From NCBI GenBank assembly GCA_936440205.1, contig OW387148.1, positions 44,737,003 to 44,801,002 of the forward strand: 64,000 nt of DNA, in the 5' to 3' direction. Positions 33,920 through 47,610 of this stretch are shown here, in pieces. Within the stretch, counting starts at the first letter, position 1, and the number at the start of each line of letters is the position of its first letter. The DNA comes from Lepidonotus clava. Lineage: Eukaryota; Annelida; Polychaeta; Phyllodocida; Polynoidae. Made by a program: the position numbers and the translations under genes. The notes under the pieces were generated by a model that saw nothing but the letters and a program-made list of their open reading frames with translations, made no database searches and was not told the DNA's origin.

Positions 33920-35925
33920 TCAAACCTTATCGCCGATTTTCACAAAGTAACCCGGCTCTCCGGCAGCAACACTTACAATATTAAAACGGACGATATCACT
34001 TTTTAGGAGTGAGCGAAGAAACACTGCCTGGACTGGCCCGACTTTCAGTACACTGTTCATTTTCTTAGTATTATCGGTTGTACAGTCGGTGGCATAAAGC
34101 GGTGCACTTAGAACAACGGTATGGAAGAAATGTCCTTTAAGATCTGTCAGATGTAGATTTGCAGCTTCGTGTGCTTCAAATACATAGTCCGAAATGTCGC
34201 CTTGGAGGGTGCCTATTTTAAGGCATAGTGTATATCTCCCTGACACACGCATATAAAGATCAAATGTCCTGTTGGTGCTGCAACCAATAGCCCGAATGAA
34301 TACACATTTAGAGATCCTCCAAATTACCGATAGCATGGTTACCGTGGTCACGATGGCCATCAAATACATAATTGTTTCCCTGTGATGACTACCACTGGTA
34401 CATCCGGATGACCCTTCCTTTGAGGAATGCCTTCCACTGGAATTGCGACTCGATATAGTTGTTGCATTTGACGAATATGCCAGTTGTGCTTTGCGTAGAA
34501 AAGTGCGGTGGTGGCGTATCCTTGATGAACCTAAGCGTGCACTTGTCAGACGATGGTTAACCAGTCGCGGCAGTGTGTTGTTTTGGGTTGACAGACTGCG
34601 GCTGGTTTGAGGAATGCTGAGCGTAGTACATGTACTTTGGGTGGTGAATGTAAAAACGAAGAGCAACAGCACAACTGAAAAATAAAGTGTATGTGTCTTT
34701 AGGCCAATGGGGACTGGTAGGAATATTTAACGTAAAATAAGGGTCATCGTTGGTCGCTTGTACGAAGTAGGGACGACTCAGGGTTTGAACTTAACATAGG
34801 GTTACTAGTACCGGGTACTAGTATAAAGTAGGTCGGGCTAATGAAATATGGAGCTGCTAGCTCGGTGGGCTAGTGGAAAACATATCATCTGTTAAACGCA
34901 TTACCTCCGAGGTGCCACTCTATGAACAAGAAAAGGAAAATGGCATCCCTGGTCCCTACAGCTATACATGACCGTTCGGCCGTTAATATTATCCACAACT
35001 ATAGACAGGATCCTAAGATGTTATAATATATTTAGAAAGGCTATTAAGTCGGGCTAGTGGAATATGAGTTTGGTTAAAAGAGAAAAAATAAATTAAATTA
35101 AAAAGAAAAAATTAAAAAGAAAAAAACTGGCCAGCCAGGGGCCGGGGCACAGCTGACTGGAGGAGGGTGGACGACGACAGACAAACTGCAGTCGCCTAAC
35201 AGAGGTGCTGAGTCTCGGCCACGAGATTAGCTGAGATGGGGAGGTTCCACCTACTTTTTTTCTATCATTTCAGTCATTTTCAAAGACCAATTACAAAATT
35301 ATCAGGCTGAATTTTGCACTAAAGATTTCTACATGACAGACTAGACCCACCCTATTTTCTGCTGTAATAATATTTTGAATAAGAAACAAGGATTTCTTGC
35401 AGAACAAAACACTTCTCTTACATAAGATTATACAGGCAGAAGCCAGATCCACCACTTGTCAAAGAGGAAGAAATTGAGAAGGGATTTTTTCTGGAATTTC
35501 ATATTTGCCATATCAATAGAAGAGGTGTTTGTCTTCATATTTGTATTTTTTCAAATTGTTCCTAAGATCAGAAATATGTTTTCTAGGCCTTTAAAGTTCC
35601 ATCGCCGGAACGAAACTATCCCACACGCAAAGGATTTCGGGAAACCTCTGTTAGGCTAATGCAGTTTTTTAACCTACTGCCAGCAGGTTTCTCCCCAGGA
35701 CAAATGTAAGGCCGGCTAAAATTATACAAGAGTACTTTTCACTTTTCATACTTCAATACAGGTTTCACCACATTCATGTTACTAAATGTGATCGATGATA
35801 ATTCAACCCTGCTAGGCACAGTCGACAAAAATGGTCTGGGGAAAACACTGCTAGTATAGATTGTTAAAGAAAAAAAAAAAAAAAAAAAAAAGAAATATAA
35901 ATAATTGCTCACATTTCGTGTCCAT
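33920..35925 (-). CDS. mp2, single-pass membrane protein, copy B, two exons
   Basis: Mirror of 11,399-13,372: first exon 35,925-35,913, intron of about 1.2 kb, second exon 34,674-33,920. The protein has the same signal peptide, sequons, single transmembrane helix and C-terminal domain, with only a handful of residue changes. Looks whole. No known family recognised. Confidence 0.7.
35684..35850. mobile_element. MITE family 2 in the mp2 intron, copy B
   Basis: Mirror of 11,471-11,637. Confidence 0.6.
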
Positions 35926-36416
35926 CTTGTACTCTGCACTTCGATTAGAGTACCTGGCTTGACCTTGTGTAATAGAATGGCTGTGCATTGTACTCAACCA
36001 CTATATATATGGTAGACTACATGCCAAACGGATTGACACGTGATACGACATGTATAGCATTGACATGTCAAACCAATGACACTTGTCTTAACAGCTAGTT
36101 AAGGATAGACACCAGTGGTTGGGGCGTGAAAAGGGCTGCTCGCTCTCAATACAAACATAAGATTTGTTTTCTATCTTATTAGTTCACTGACACTGCTGTG
36201 ATGGCGTTGTTTGTGGGCGCTATAAGCCAGTTAACAAATGAACATGTCAGCTAACTAGATGCTTACCTGGACTCAGTAGCACAGTGTGTCGGTGAGTAGC
36301 GGTTACTAAGTGTTGTGGCACACCTTTGAAGGCACATGGTGTCAGTGCTCGGCGTTAGTGCCAGTGTATCTGGGCGCTATAGGCTGACACCAACCCTTCA
36401 CCATGTGAGCCAGGCA

Positions 36417-36424
36417 GTATAAAG
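36417..36424 (+). promoter_or_regulatory. TATA box of transposase gene, copy B
   Basis: GTATAAAG 46 bp upstream of the ATG at 36,470, identical to copy A. Confidence 0.6.
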
Positions 36425-36469
36425 ACGGCACACCTCCGTTTACATGTCAATGTTGTATTTATTTACATC

Positions 36470-39331
36470 ATGGCCGCGTTCAAAGGTTTATCCGAGGCTG
36501 GCAAAAGAGCACGTCTCTCCATGAACCATAAAACGCATCAATTCTGTTTTGTCTGTGAAGTAGCAGCGCCAAGAAGAAAATTTAAACAACTTCATACCCA
36601 CGACCTAGCTCAGAAGACAGTAGTGCCTCAGGACAACTGTGACGGTGGACTTAACAATCGCCCATTGTTTGTAGAACTGGGTGCCGCTCGACCAAATGAG
36701 GTACAGCAAGCGAATTCTGTGGTGGGGAGCTCAGAGGTACACCAAGCCCATTCTGTGGTGGGGAGCTCTGTGGTACATGAAGCGAATTCTGTGAGCTCAG
36801 GAAGATCAGCTGCGTCTAGGAAAAGGACATACAACGAATGTAACCAGGTGAGGAATCCTTCCCATTACAATCTGCGTGTTTCAGGTGGCATTAAATCCAA
36901 ATAGGCGGCACTTGATAGCCCTGCATCAGAAGCCTGCCGATACTCCTACTCCCTTCTAGGTTGTGGTTTTTCAGCTGGCGACAGTGACATGTAGCAGCGG
37001 CAGAGTACTAGCTCCATGCATCCATCACTTTCCCAGAATGTTTCTTACTTTTATTTTCCTGTGCATTTAAACAGATTTTTTTCAAATTATCTGTAACAGG
37101 TCAGTTCTTTATTAGATGTTTGTATTATTAAATATTAACTAAAACTCGGACATTTTGCCTGACTTCAATAATGCCCGTAAATAGTTCTTATAGGATTTAT
37201 TTAAATTTGCTGAGTGATAAGTTTAGAGTCCACTCTATCGCGTGTTGGTGATGAATACTTTTATCTATATTCCCTGCTTGAAAAAGGTGTATTTCACCCT
37301 CTTGTACCTATACAAAATTGACATGTATGTCATCTATTTCAGGTCACTCTGGACACAGACGATGCACCCGATGGGACCCCGGACGAAATGCTTGGAGACA
37401 TATTAACAGGTTCACAAGACATTTGTCCTCGTATAAGAGTGATAAGTGGTGATCGTGCTAAAAAATTGCAGAGTGTGGTGACCTGGATTCTATTTGTTAT
37501 TTTGCAGTGGCAGTTGGCAAACTGCGTCTCTGACTCGGCAGTGACTACACTACTGAAGTTTGTCTGCGAAATTCTAGTTGTGGCTGGGATCCCACAGTAT
37601 TCGACCATGATAAAAAGGGTCCTTCCAGGAAGCATGTACATGTTATACAAATGGCTTGGCGTTGACCGAAATGATTTCCAAAAATTTATATGCTGTGGCC
37701 AATGCTACAGTATTTATGATTCAATAGACAGATTCAAATACACTGACAACCGCGGTAGGGTCCGCGTTAGAAACTGCCTTCACGAATCGCGTGATGGCAA
37801 AATTTGCAATACGAGATTGTTCACAGAAGTGGCCGTGGCCAATGCCGAAAAAGAATTCATCCCGATCTACACGTATTGCTATAGACCACTATCAGAAAGT
37901 TTGGAAAGCCTCTTGTTGAGGCCAAATTTCGAGAACCAATGTAGGAAATGGAAAGACCGCCGCATTCCCTCAAACATTTTGGCAGACATCTATGATGGAC
38001 GGTTGTGGAAAGAGCACACGGGCCCAAACGGTTTCCTTCAGAACGACAATAACTTGGCTTTACAAATCAACGTTGATTGGTTCCAACCTTGGACTAGGCG
38101 GAGTCATATTTCTATAGGAGCCATTTACCTTGTGGTTTTGAATCTGCCGCGGACCGAGCGATATAAAGTGGCTAACGTTATTCTACTTGGCATCATTCCA
38201 AATCTCCCGAAAGAACCTCACACATTAAAAAGCTTTATAAACCCACTTGTCGACGAATTGCTGGTATTTTGGAGACAAGGAATTGTCCTTAAAACTCATA
38301 ACTTTCCAGAAGGGAAAAGAGTCCGAGCAGCTCTTCTCAGTGTTGCTGCAGACCTGCCTGCCGCTCGTAAGTTGGTTGGTTTTTTTTCACACGCTGCTAA
38401 TCGGGGATGTTCAAAGTGTCTCAAGGAATTTGGCGGTGGACTTATGAGAAATCTGGCTGGCTTTCAAAGATCGACATGGCAAGCACGGACCCACCGGAAA
38501 CACATGGAATGGATCGATGAGATAAACGGTGCTCGCAACGAAGCAGCGAAACAAAACCTCGAAAGCAAGTATGGTATTCGCTACAGCCCATTGCTGAAAT
38601 TGGAATACTTCAGACCAATAGATCACCTTGGAATCGACATCATGCACAATCTGTATATGGGCACAGCGAAAAAAATGTGGAAGTACTATTGCGAAGAAGA
38701 GATTCTGACAAAAAAAGATATTTCTATCGTGGACGAGCGCTTGCTACAATTCCAGGTGGGAACAGACGACGAACGTGCTGCGACGTACATAGGTTCAAAC
38801 TATGGATTTTGGACAGCTCAGCAATGGTTAAATTTTGTGACTGTGAGTTCTGGATATTGCCTCCAAGGACTGCTACCATCTGAAGATCTGAAGGTGTGGG
38901 AATGCTTCGTTTTGGCCTGTAACGTCGGCATGCGTTACTCGGGAAAAACTTGAGTTTGCAGACACCCAGTTTAATCTGTTTAGTCGGCTAGCAGAACAAT
39001 GATATGGCTATGAAATAATAACGCCAAACATTCACTTGCATAACCATTGCGGCCAGGCCTGATCCAATATTTCCTGAAACACACTCTGAAAATCCCGCAG
39101 ACTGGCGAAATGAGAGAACATGTGTTTGCAGTAGTCAAGTGGTACAAGCCCTACGAAGACAGGGTAAATTACATTCGACCCATCACAATGTGGAAATGCA
39201 AACAGTTTGAGACGCCAACATGGGCAACCTACCTGCCAGTCATCCGAATCAACGGACGATTTGCTGGCTGCACCTCGACAGATGGCCGAAATCTAATCAT
39301 TGTAAGCGTTCCGCGACCAGTGTACTTGTGA
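36470..39331 (+). pseudogene. CACTA (Tnp2-family) transposase, copy B, broken
   Basis: Mirror copy of the transposase at 7,411-10,841 with the same first exon, intron and Tnp2 motifs (INVDWFQP, ADLPAARK, IDHLGIDIMHN). It is highly similar to copy A but broken, with about two or three breaks. Since B carries good termini, any remaining mobility would depend on transposase from a relative such as A. Confidence 0.85.
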
Positions 39332-39461
39332 AAAGTCCAGATGTTTAAAGAAGCCCGCCCACAAGTGTATGTAATGTTGCTAACAGAAGTTACTGGAACT
39401 GCCTCTCTATGTCATAGTCAAGGTAATGTCATCTAACCGATACTAATTATGGCCTACTCAC

Positions 39462-39582
39462 CATCTTCGACAAGTAGCCCGAACCGAACGGCATATGAAG
39501 CAGGCTGGCTCGCGTCACGAAGGACTTGTGAAGATTGCTCGCTAAATCGCATCTCCTGCACACAGACCAACTGCTCGAGTAC
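39462..39582 (-). other. Candidate internal exon, copy B
   Basis: Mirror of 7,160-7,280 with both splice borders preserved. Confidence 0.3.
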
Positions 39583-40996
39583 CTGAATGAAGAATGACAA
39601 TGTTAGCCAAAGTACATGTTTTAGTAGAATAACCAAACGTCATACTGCCGGAATTGGACAATTGGTAATATACAAAATCTGATTAAATGTTTAGCAGAGG
39701 CCCCGATACTTAGAGTACCGACATGTAAAAAATACCAATAAAGCTGCGAATATGAATGTTAAGGGAATTTATCTTTTACTTACCCCCTATGAGTTCTCAT
39801 TCACGAACAACAGACGGCACTGCAGAATATCAAAAAGTTGGCAGTAAGAAAAAGAGTAAACAATGTGGTCTTAGGGGTTCAGTCAGGGTATAAAAAACAG
39901 TAATTGTTAATTTTTTTTATTTAACCTAGTTACCACCACCATAAGGTTTAAATATTAGAATGACACTAAGAGGTGAAAGTGAAAATTAGGTTGTCGGAAG
40001 AGGTGAAATTGAAAATTAGGTTTTTAATCTAACTTTAATCTACCACTACGGCCATGCTTAGAAAATTAACAAAACTAGTCTACGCCTTAACTGGTACTTT
40101 CAAAATGTGACACAAAACACAAAGATAACCAAACCGGCCAACCCTAACGCTTTAGGGAAAGACAATTAAATTTTAAAGTGCAAGACAAATATGACTAAAC
40201 TGGCCGACCGTAAAATTGCAATACCACAACACTGTTTCAAGTTTATAACAAATAAATTTGATCCAAGTAAATTGGTCGGAATAAAGACAGAAACAGTTTT
40301 ATCTCATAAGTATTCAAGAGTCTTTGAACATACACATTCAGCTTGTGGTTTTGCTACTTTGAAGGGTCCCTTGCACATAAATTAAGAGATAAATAATTTT
40401 TGCGTAAATTAATTGTTTTGGGTACCGTAAAATTATTTCAAAAGAATTAATGGGCAAATATTGCAGTGTAGGTAAGTCATTAAGGAATGAAATAGCACAC
40501 AGCACTCATACAATTGAAAAATTGTTATAATTCATTTATGTGCAAGGATTACTTTAATGATCTTAAAACTATAAACTTTGCACAAGGGGAATTGGAGGGT
40601 GAGAGGAGGGAAGGCAGGGAGGGACGGACTACGACTACTTAAAGAGATAGTTTTCTACTGAAACAAGTGTCAACTAGAATAAGATGACAGGGGTCTTTGG
40701 GTAGCTCCTTGGCAGTGTGTGTATAGGGGTGGAGGTGGGCAACATGATTTTGCCTGCAACGAACAACATGAAACCATAGCGAGTGTCCGAAATGGTACTT
40801 GGCACGTGCTCGGACCAGGTGCAAACTTTAATTGCTACAACACACAATCATAATGTATTGTTAGGCAGTAACAAAACATGTTAGTAAGTTCTGAACCATG
40901 GCAACATTTCCCACTACCTAAGACGACACCATAAACGACATGACACGGCAACACAGTTTTCAATTGCAAGAAACTTGATTTTCTCCAAAAATTCAC
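39583..40996. other. Gene-free stretch between candidate exons, copy B
   Basis: AT-rich sequence mirroring 5,457-7,159 of A, but without the family 1 MITE. A 64-codon frame (40,191-40,385) is conserved in both copies but has no recognisable feature. Confidence 0.4.
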
Positions 40997-41124
40997 CAGG
41001 CCAAACGAAGAGGACGGTCCGACTGCAATAAACGCAAAATATCACTTTTCAAGTTAAGTTTGGTTTTAAACGGTTTTCCAGGAGTCACGCAAATGCACTG
41101 AACTTGGGGACCAGCATCTGTGAT
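40997..41124 (-). other. Candidate internal exon, copy B
   Basis: Mirror of 5,329-5,456 with both splice borders preserved. Confidence 0.3.
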
Positions 41125-41875
41125 CTGAAAGGGATATAATGATTTATTTTTTAACAGTCTCTGCTCCAACGGGGCGCACCTAACATCTAGGTACATTACC
41201 AGCTATAGGTAGTAGATCCTGCTTCGCTGTTTTGCTGTCTCGTTGCCAGAGTCAACATGCCGCACAAAGACGACATCATGAAGAACCCAACCACCTCCTT
41301 AAAGTATGCACACCATTGCCACACACCCCCGGCCTCATTGCAGTCCTACAGGCTGCATTGATCCATTTTCCACATCGGCCAGGCCCCCTTGTAGTTCAAT
41401 CGTTCCATTTGGCAAGTCAGGCTCCATTGTAGTTCACATCGACCACGCCCCACTGTAGTTCAATCGTTCCATTTGGCATGTCTCCATTGTCCTCACTAAT
41501 TTCCTTTTCGCCTTTCGTTATCCTCCTTGGACAAAGTTCACAACTGTGTATTTTCTCACAGTACTTCACGATTTTCTCCAAAGAGTTACATGTTCATATG
41601 TTACACGTTCAAAAGTTCACAACTAATCGACCATAAAAAGTTCACAAGGTCACAACTGTCTGACTATTGTCTTCAAAGTGTACATGTTCACCTGTTCCGA
41701 AGAACTTTGAATATACTAATCTACCTAATATACCACAACAATTGGAGGATACTGGGAACCTATTCTTGCCCAGATGTACACAGATCTAGACCAGAGGGGA
41801 CAGGAAAGATGAGATTAAGACCCTTTTAAGTGGGCTAGGGAAGCCAGCGACAATATGTATGTGTCCAAGATGGGC

Positions 41876-42070
41876 CAGGGTTTTCCCCAGGACAAATTTA
41901 AAGCCGGCTATTTATGATCCTACGAATTACAAGCTGGTTAGGACGAATTTTTACAAGAAAACTTTCCATTTGTCAATACTTTTTCGGTCATCTTCTGGAG
42001 AACAAAGCTGGTCGATCAGAATTTAAAGCTGGTCGGCACAGCCGGCTAAAAGCGTCTGGGGAAAACACTG
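41876..42070. mobile_element. MITE family 2, complete in copy B
   Basis: 195 bp. Ends are CAGGGTTTTCCCCAGGACAA and CAGTGTTTTCCCCAGACGCT, with AGCCGGCT inside both. In A only one end survives, at about 4,561-4,594, so A lost part of this region. Confidence 0.65.
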
Positions 42071-43135
42071 TTACAAGAAATGTCTTATTTGATTCATTAT
42101 TGTCATTAAATGTATAATTTGATGTTACCATAATACACAATCACAAGAGCTGAGTGGTGTTCCTTCGAGCGTAGAAACACATCGGTGTGTACACTTATTG
42201 TTCATGGATGACTGTCCTGGCGATATGACAACAGCAGTTCCGTTTTGGAGTCCAGGTATACAGTGGATGTCCTCAGAGTTCTTGGTGATCTTGTGTTATC
42301 TCCTTGAAGCGCCAAGTTCACAACCGCCTGACTAACTACTCTTAGGCTAAGTTTACATTTGCATGTGAAAAGTACCAAAAATAATTTGGTTTACAATCAG
42401 TCCAATATTTGTCGGCTGAAAAGGAAAAAAATTTGGTAAATCTCTTGTGTGATTCGTGATTTCCCCGCGGTAAATTAATTTTAGACTCAGCTTTATAAAG
42501 CACTATAGGCTAGTTGTCACATTAGTATTACCATGAAACAAAACTACGGGGCTTAATGTATTTTTCTTTAGCCAGAATCCACTGCATGCATGGTTATACA
42601 TGACTTGCATTCTAGCATTTGAAGGATGTGAATTTACTTTTTGAACATGTAAGCCGGTGATAATGTTTGCCACATAGCTAGAGAGTTACCGTTACTTGGG
42701 GAAAAACTGAGTATCTAGTAGTAGGGGAAAAACACGAACCACTAAAAGGGATAGACCTTAAAATGTGCCAAATTGAGATATATTTTGCAGGTTAATCCCC
42801 TATTTCCAAGTTGTGCATGATGAGTTAAAATAATTATGGAAGGAAACGGTAGCAAATTTGGCTCGTACCATATCATGGCAGAGCTGGAAATCAACATGCC
42901 GTCAGCCAATGGGGCAGCAAACAAAATAACAACACCCGCCTCATTTTGATATATCTCATCCCCTTGACAGGAAACATACATATTATATCATTTCGCCTTC
43001 TTCTATCTGGAGGCTCATTTAAGTCGGTTCGCAATATTGAGTGTGTCGGCACCTAAGATTTCCAACTCTGAATGATACTAGCGCTTTTTTTTTTCCTAGT
43101 CGACCGTCTGAGTGAGTGTAAAACACACTACTAAA

Positions 43136-43403
43136 CAGGGTTCGAAATTACAGTCTGCCCATCGGCCAATGGCCGGAAATTTCAGAGGAGGGCCAAACAT
43201 TTTTGAAGAAAAGTAAGGTATTTTCTGCCCTGGTGGCCAAAAGATTTCAGCAATATTCTATCCTTTTCTTAGGCAGTTAAAAAGGCTTAATAGGGGCTCC
43301 CTATAGGTAAAATCAGGGCCGACAAAAAGTCAAGCAGAGCCAACCATTTTTTTAACAGTCGGCCTTGATGGCCGAGGGCAAAAAAGTTAAGTTCGAACAC
43401 TGC
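43136..43403. mobile_element. MITE family 1, copy B, old site
   Basis: Mirror of 3,332-3,599, 268 bp. Confidence 0.6.
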
Positions 43404-43863
43404 TATTCTTTTTTTTTCTTTCTTGTTTTTTTCTTCTTCTTTTTTTTTTCGTTTCATGTTGTCATTTTTTTTTTCGTTTTCTTTTTCTATTACAATGATG
43501 AAAGTGTTCAGTGAAAATATATGAAAGTGTTCAGTGAAAAATATTCCTGAAATCGTGTGCCCAGGGTAGGATGGGCTAGTAGCAATCTCTATTTGGAAAT
43601 AGGTGGGTTAGGATTAAGAACTAAGGAGGATTTAATTTCAAAATTTCAAAAGTGATTTAATGAAAAAAATTCAAAGAATTGTTTTTTCGAAGGCGTGTTT
43701 TTTTTGACACGTCACTCCTTTTTAAATTTACTGAAATCAGTAGATTTACTGAGGACTTTCATCACCATTTTTAGTACTTCCCTTAAAAAAAAAGTTCAAG
43801 AACAAAAAAAACAAAAAAAATATATATACCCACCCTTAGCGCGATCCCAAGGGCTCCCTGAAG

Positions 43864-44064
43864 CAGGGTTTTCCCCAGGACAAAATTAGAGCCGGCCATT
43901 TGTGATCCAACGATCGAAACGCCGATCATGATTCCATTTTTTAAGAGTACTTGCAATACTTCAATATTTTTAACCCACCTTTGGCCACCTACAGACGGTC
44001 GATCCCAGACACTAGTTAAAGCTGGTCAAGAGAGCCGGCTCTAAGTGCCTAAGGAAAACCCTTG
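43864..44064. mobile_element. MITE family 2, copy B, outer site
   Basis: Mirror of 2,684-2,885. Confidence 0.6.
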
Positions 44065-44831
44065 CCGGGCAGACACCTTTTTTCAATTTCTATTCAAATC
44101 AGGCCTCAAAGCACATCAGACACAAGAGAAAAGTCTGTTGAAAAATTATCTTTTTGGATCAATGAATAGGATGTAAAATATTCCAACACTAAAGGGTCAG
44201 ACAGGTATTCTCATTCTGATTTAGGCAGTATTATATAGTTTGTGTAGGCGGTACAGTTTCTGTCTCCCACCTTGGAAAAGAATGGAATTTAGCGCTCTTG
44301 TGAACACAAGCCTAAAGGTTTCAACAACTTGATTGTATTCCATGTTTTGAGGCCTGTAGAAACCACCAAGAGGGTTCCCCATAATGTAATAAAAACCAAA
44401 AAGAATACGATTGCTTCAGATGACTAGAATAAATGGTTAACCCAAATTTACAACTATGTCTGAGACATCGATTAATTTCCGATTGTCATGACTCAGGGCT
44501 AGACGAATCTGTTGTCTGTGCGTCAAGTAAACTGAACGCACATCTCTTTCAATCTGTGTATAAACAGTCAGTCAGGCACGGGCGCATGTGGGTGTGTGTG
44601 TGTGGGGGGGGGGGCTGCAAACCCCACCCTAACCCAGACAAACACGCGCACATCCAGTTCGAAAGCAATTCCTCTAACATGAAAGCACTTCCATGTTGAG
44701 AAATAGACAGCACAAGTCATTTCAATGTATTATGTGATTTGTCGAGCCCTGAGACGGATAACTAAAATTTACTAGTGCCGCTAAGAAGTACGATGAGACA
44801 CATAAATGCTGTAAAAGATAATTGACTATTT

Positions 44832-45925
44832 ATTTAAAATATATATATATATATATACAATTACACGGTAATTATTGATAAAAATGGTGGTAGCACCGGT
44901 TGCAATTCTATACAATACAAAAATATACATTATACAATATCAGTGATTAGGCTAACACAATCACTGCAACACCACAGTGATTTCAAAAGATTCCTGAGTA
45001 ATATATGTGTTTGTCCACACTAAGGGGTATAATTGAGTACTTCTGACTTTGACAATCTGTAACTTTTAAGTTATAAATATTTCAGAGTTGATTAAATTTT
45101 TTGTACAGATAGTGGCAGAATGACTTTGAGAGATGGTTTGACTTCAGATATTTATTGTTAAAAATAATGAGCCATGTAATGATGTGCATATTACAAAATG
45201 TTCATGAATTATTCAAACAAAAATCGAAAATATGATAAAAAAAAGTGTTTAATACACATTTATATTATTTTTGGCATGTGTCATGGACGTGATGATTGAC
45301 CACATGCCAATGTCATGGACGTGATGACTATAAAATCTCATTTGATTGAAAAAATACAAGTCATTTTAGGCCAAATTGGTGCTATTATGTTGCAGCTTAA
45401 AATTTCCTCTTTTCAAAAAGTTTTCAGACGATCTAATGTCAAAAATTATTTTAACTAATCAATGTTTTTGGTGAAATGTCAAAACTACCATAATGTCAAG
45501 CATCACGTCCATGACATGTCAACATCACGTCCATGACATGTCAAACATCACGTCCATGACATAAAGTCTGAAAGTCGTCACGTCCATGACACTGTCAACA
45601 ATCTGTCCATGACAAAAGTGAGTCCACGACAAAATATTGCAGTAAATCTCAATTTGAGATGTCATGTCACGTTTTTATACCCCTTAGTGTGGACATGCTT
45701 ATATACAGTATAAAAACAATACGAGCATAAGAATGCAATGTTCATGTCAATAAAAACATATCGAGGCTATTACCAACCTGATGTTTAAGGGGATATTAGA
45801 AATGTAATTGTGTAAGTAAATATTCTCTATCAATTAGTGATTTTATAACTTAGTGTCATATATTTATAGAAACAATGGTCGTTATAATATATATATATCC
45901 AGTTATAAGGGTATGACACATGTAA
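44832..45925. mobile_element. About 1.1-kb insertion private to copy B
   Basis: A lacks this stretch at the matching position (about 1,867-1,920). It is AT-rich at both ends and encloses an inverted-repeat unit at 45,013-45,694. No gene is visible. Exact borders are blurred by AT repeats. Confidence 0.55.
45013..45694. mobile_element. Inverted-repeat element with CACGTCCATGACA repeats
   Basis: 682 bp bounded by GTCCACACTAAGGGGTATAA and its reverse complement. Inside, two copies of TCATGGACGTGATGA face about five copies of its reverse complement, giving a second, inner inverted structure. Non-coding. Confidence 0.6.
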
Positions 45926-46123
45926 GGCCAAGGAAAAAAAAAGTTGCGTTCCGGTAACATCAGCCCAAAAAAATAGGGTAGGTAGGTCGGGATTTTTTTT
46001 TATTTTGGAAAATATTTTTTAACGGCTTATAGTGAAAAAAAATCGATATTTTTGTGATATTTGACAAATTTAAAATACTTTCACTAAAAAGTCTTTAAAA
46101 ACATTAGGGTCGGGGCAAAAAAA

Positions 46124-46721
46124 AGGGGGGCGGTGGGGGCGGTGGGGGCGGTGGGGGCGGTGGGGGCGGTGGGGGCGGTGGGGGCGGTGGGGGCGGTGGG
46201 GGCGGTGGGGGCGGCGGGGGGCGGCGGGGGCGGCGGGGGGGGCGGGGGGGCGGGGGCGGCGGGGGGCGGCGGGGGCGGCGGGGGCGGCGGGGGGCGGCGG
46301 GGGCGGCGGGGGCGGCGGGGGCGGCGGGGGGGGCGGGGGCGGCGGGGGGCGGGGGGGGGGGCGGGGGCGGCGGGGGCGGCGGGGGCGGCGGGGGCGGCGG
46401 GGGCGGCGGGGGCGGCGGGGGCGGCGGGGGCGGCGGGGGCGGCGGGGGCGGCGGGGGCGGCGGGGGCGGCGGGGGCGGCGGGGGCGGCGGGGGCGGCGGG
46501 GGCGGCGGGGGCGGCGGGGGCGGCGGGGGCGGCGGGGGCGGCGGGGGCGGCGGGGGCGGCGGGGGCGGCGGGGGCGGCGGGGGCGGCGGGGGCGGCGGGG
46601 GCGGCGGGGGCGGCGGGGGCGGCGGGGGCGGCGGGGGCGGCGGGGGCGGCGGGGGGCGGCGGGGGCGGCGGGGGCGGCGGGGGCGGCGGGGGCGGCGGGG
46701 GCGGCGGGGGCGGCGGCCCTT
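46124..46721. repeat. G-rich 9-bp minisatellite, about 600 bp, copy B
   Basis: About nine units of GGGGGCGGT, then dozens of GGGGGCGGC with a few disrupted units. One strand is almost pure G/C with regular G runs, a strong G-quadruplex candidate. Both strands give long low-complexity open frames that are not genes. Confidence 0.9.
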
Positions 46722-47117
46722 GATGCGGAGGCCCTGGGGGTGGCGGGCCGGCGGCTGGCGGTTGGGGTGGAGGTGGGTTGGGGACGGCGAACGCCACCTC
46801 CACCCGCACAGTGACTACAACTCAGCATGTCAAATGAAAGCACATGGATGTTAAGAAATGATGATTTGTCCAAATGTCGGAAATGGATCTTTCAATTTCA
46901 GAATCCTTTAACTGAATGACTTCAATCTCTCCCAAAATTGTGGGCCGGGTGGCCTTGAATCAGTCTTTATAAGTGAACATAACATTTAATATGTAGATAT
47001 TTATATAAATTCCAAAGCTGAGAGCCCTCCTAATACATTGATATGAAATCAAAGACAACTGTTGACGTCGATGAAGATGTGATTTTTTTTTTTTTTTTTT
47101 CTGTACCTAATCACTAG

Positions 47118-47325
47118 CCCCCCATCCCATGGGCACGTCGGACCAGTGTGAGTGTATCTGGCTTTTATCATGTATTTTTCTGCTATTTCCTCCTCCCATG
47201 GGCCCGTCAGACCAGTGTGAATGTCTCTGGCTTTTATCATGTATTTTTTTGCTATCTCCTCCTACCATGGGCCCTGAAGATCAGTGTGAATGTCTCTGGC
47301 TTTTATCATGTATTTTCCAGCTATC
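47118..47325. repeat. Three tandem units of about 69 bp, copy B
   Basis: Mirror of 836-1,024: repeated CAGTGTGAATGTCTCTGGC, TTTTATCATGTATTTT and CCATGGGCCC phrases. Confidence 0.7.
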
Positions 47326-47449
47326 TTCTCCAGCTTACGTTGATATCTGTTCACGGTGTGAATGAAGTATAGATTTACTAGTACCGGATACTAGTAAAAA
47401 TGTTGTAAAAACAAGTAAAATAGTAAAAATATTAAGTTTAATCCATGAT

Positions 47450-47610
47450 TGATACCTGTAATGTGGGATTATGCTCTAACAGACACAGTCTGTTAGGTGA
47501 CCGGCTTCAGCTTACGTTGATACCTGTAATGTGGGATTATGCTCTAACAGACACAGTCTGTTAGGTGACCTGCTTCAGCTTACGTTGATACCTGTAATCT
47601 GGGATTATGC
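47450..47610. repeat. About 68-bp tandem repeat, expanded in copy B
   Basis: Two full units and a partial third, containing GATACCTGTAATGTGGGATT, ATGCTCTA and CAGCTTACGTT. A has essentially one unit at about 690-770. Confidence 0.65.

Noticed and set aside
45280-45620. CRISPR-like array of CACGTCCATGACA repeats
   Set aside because: Units occur in both orientations with irregular spacing inside a transposon of an animal genome; no cas genes.
46070-46873. Long Pro/Arg-, Ala/Pro- and Gly/Ala-rich open frames on both strands
   Set aside because: They are translations of the 9-bp G-rich array in every frame; no start context, no domain.
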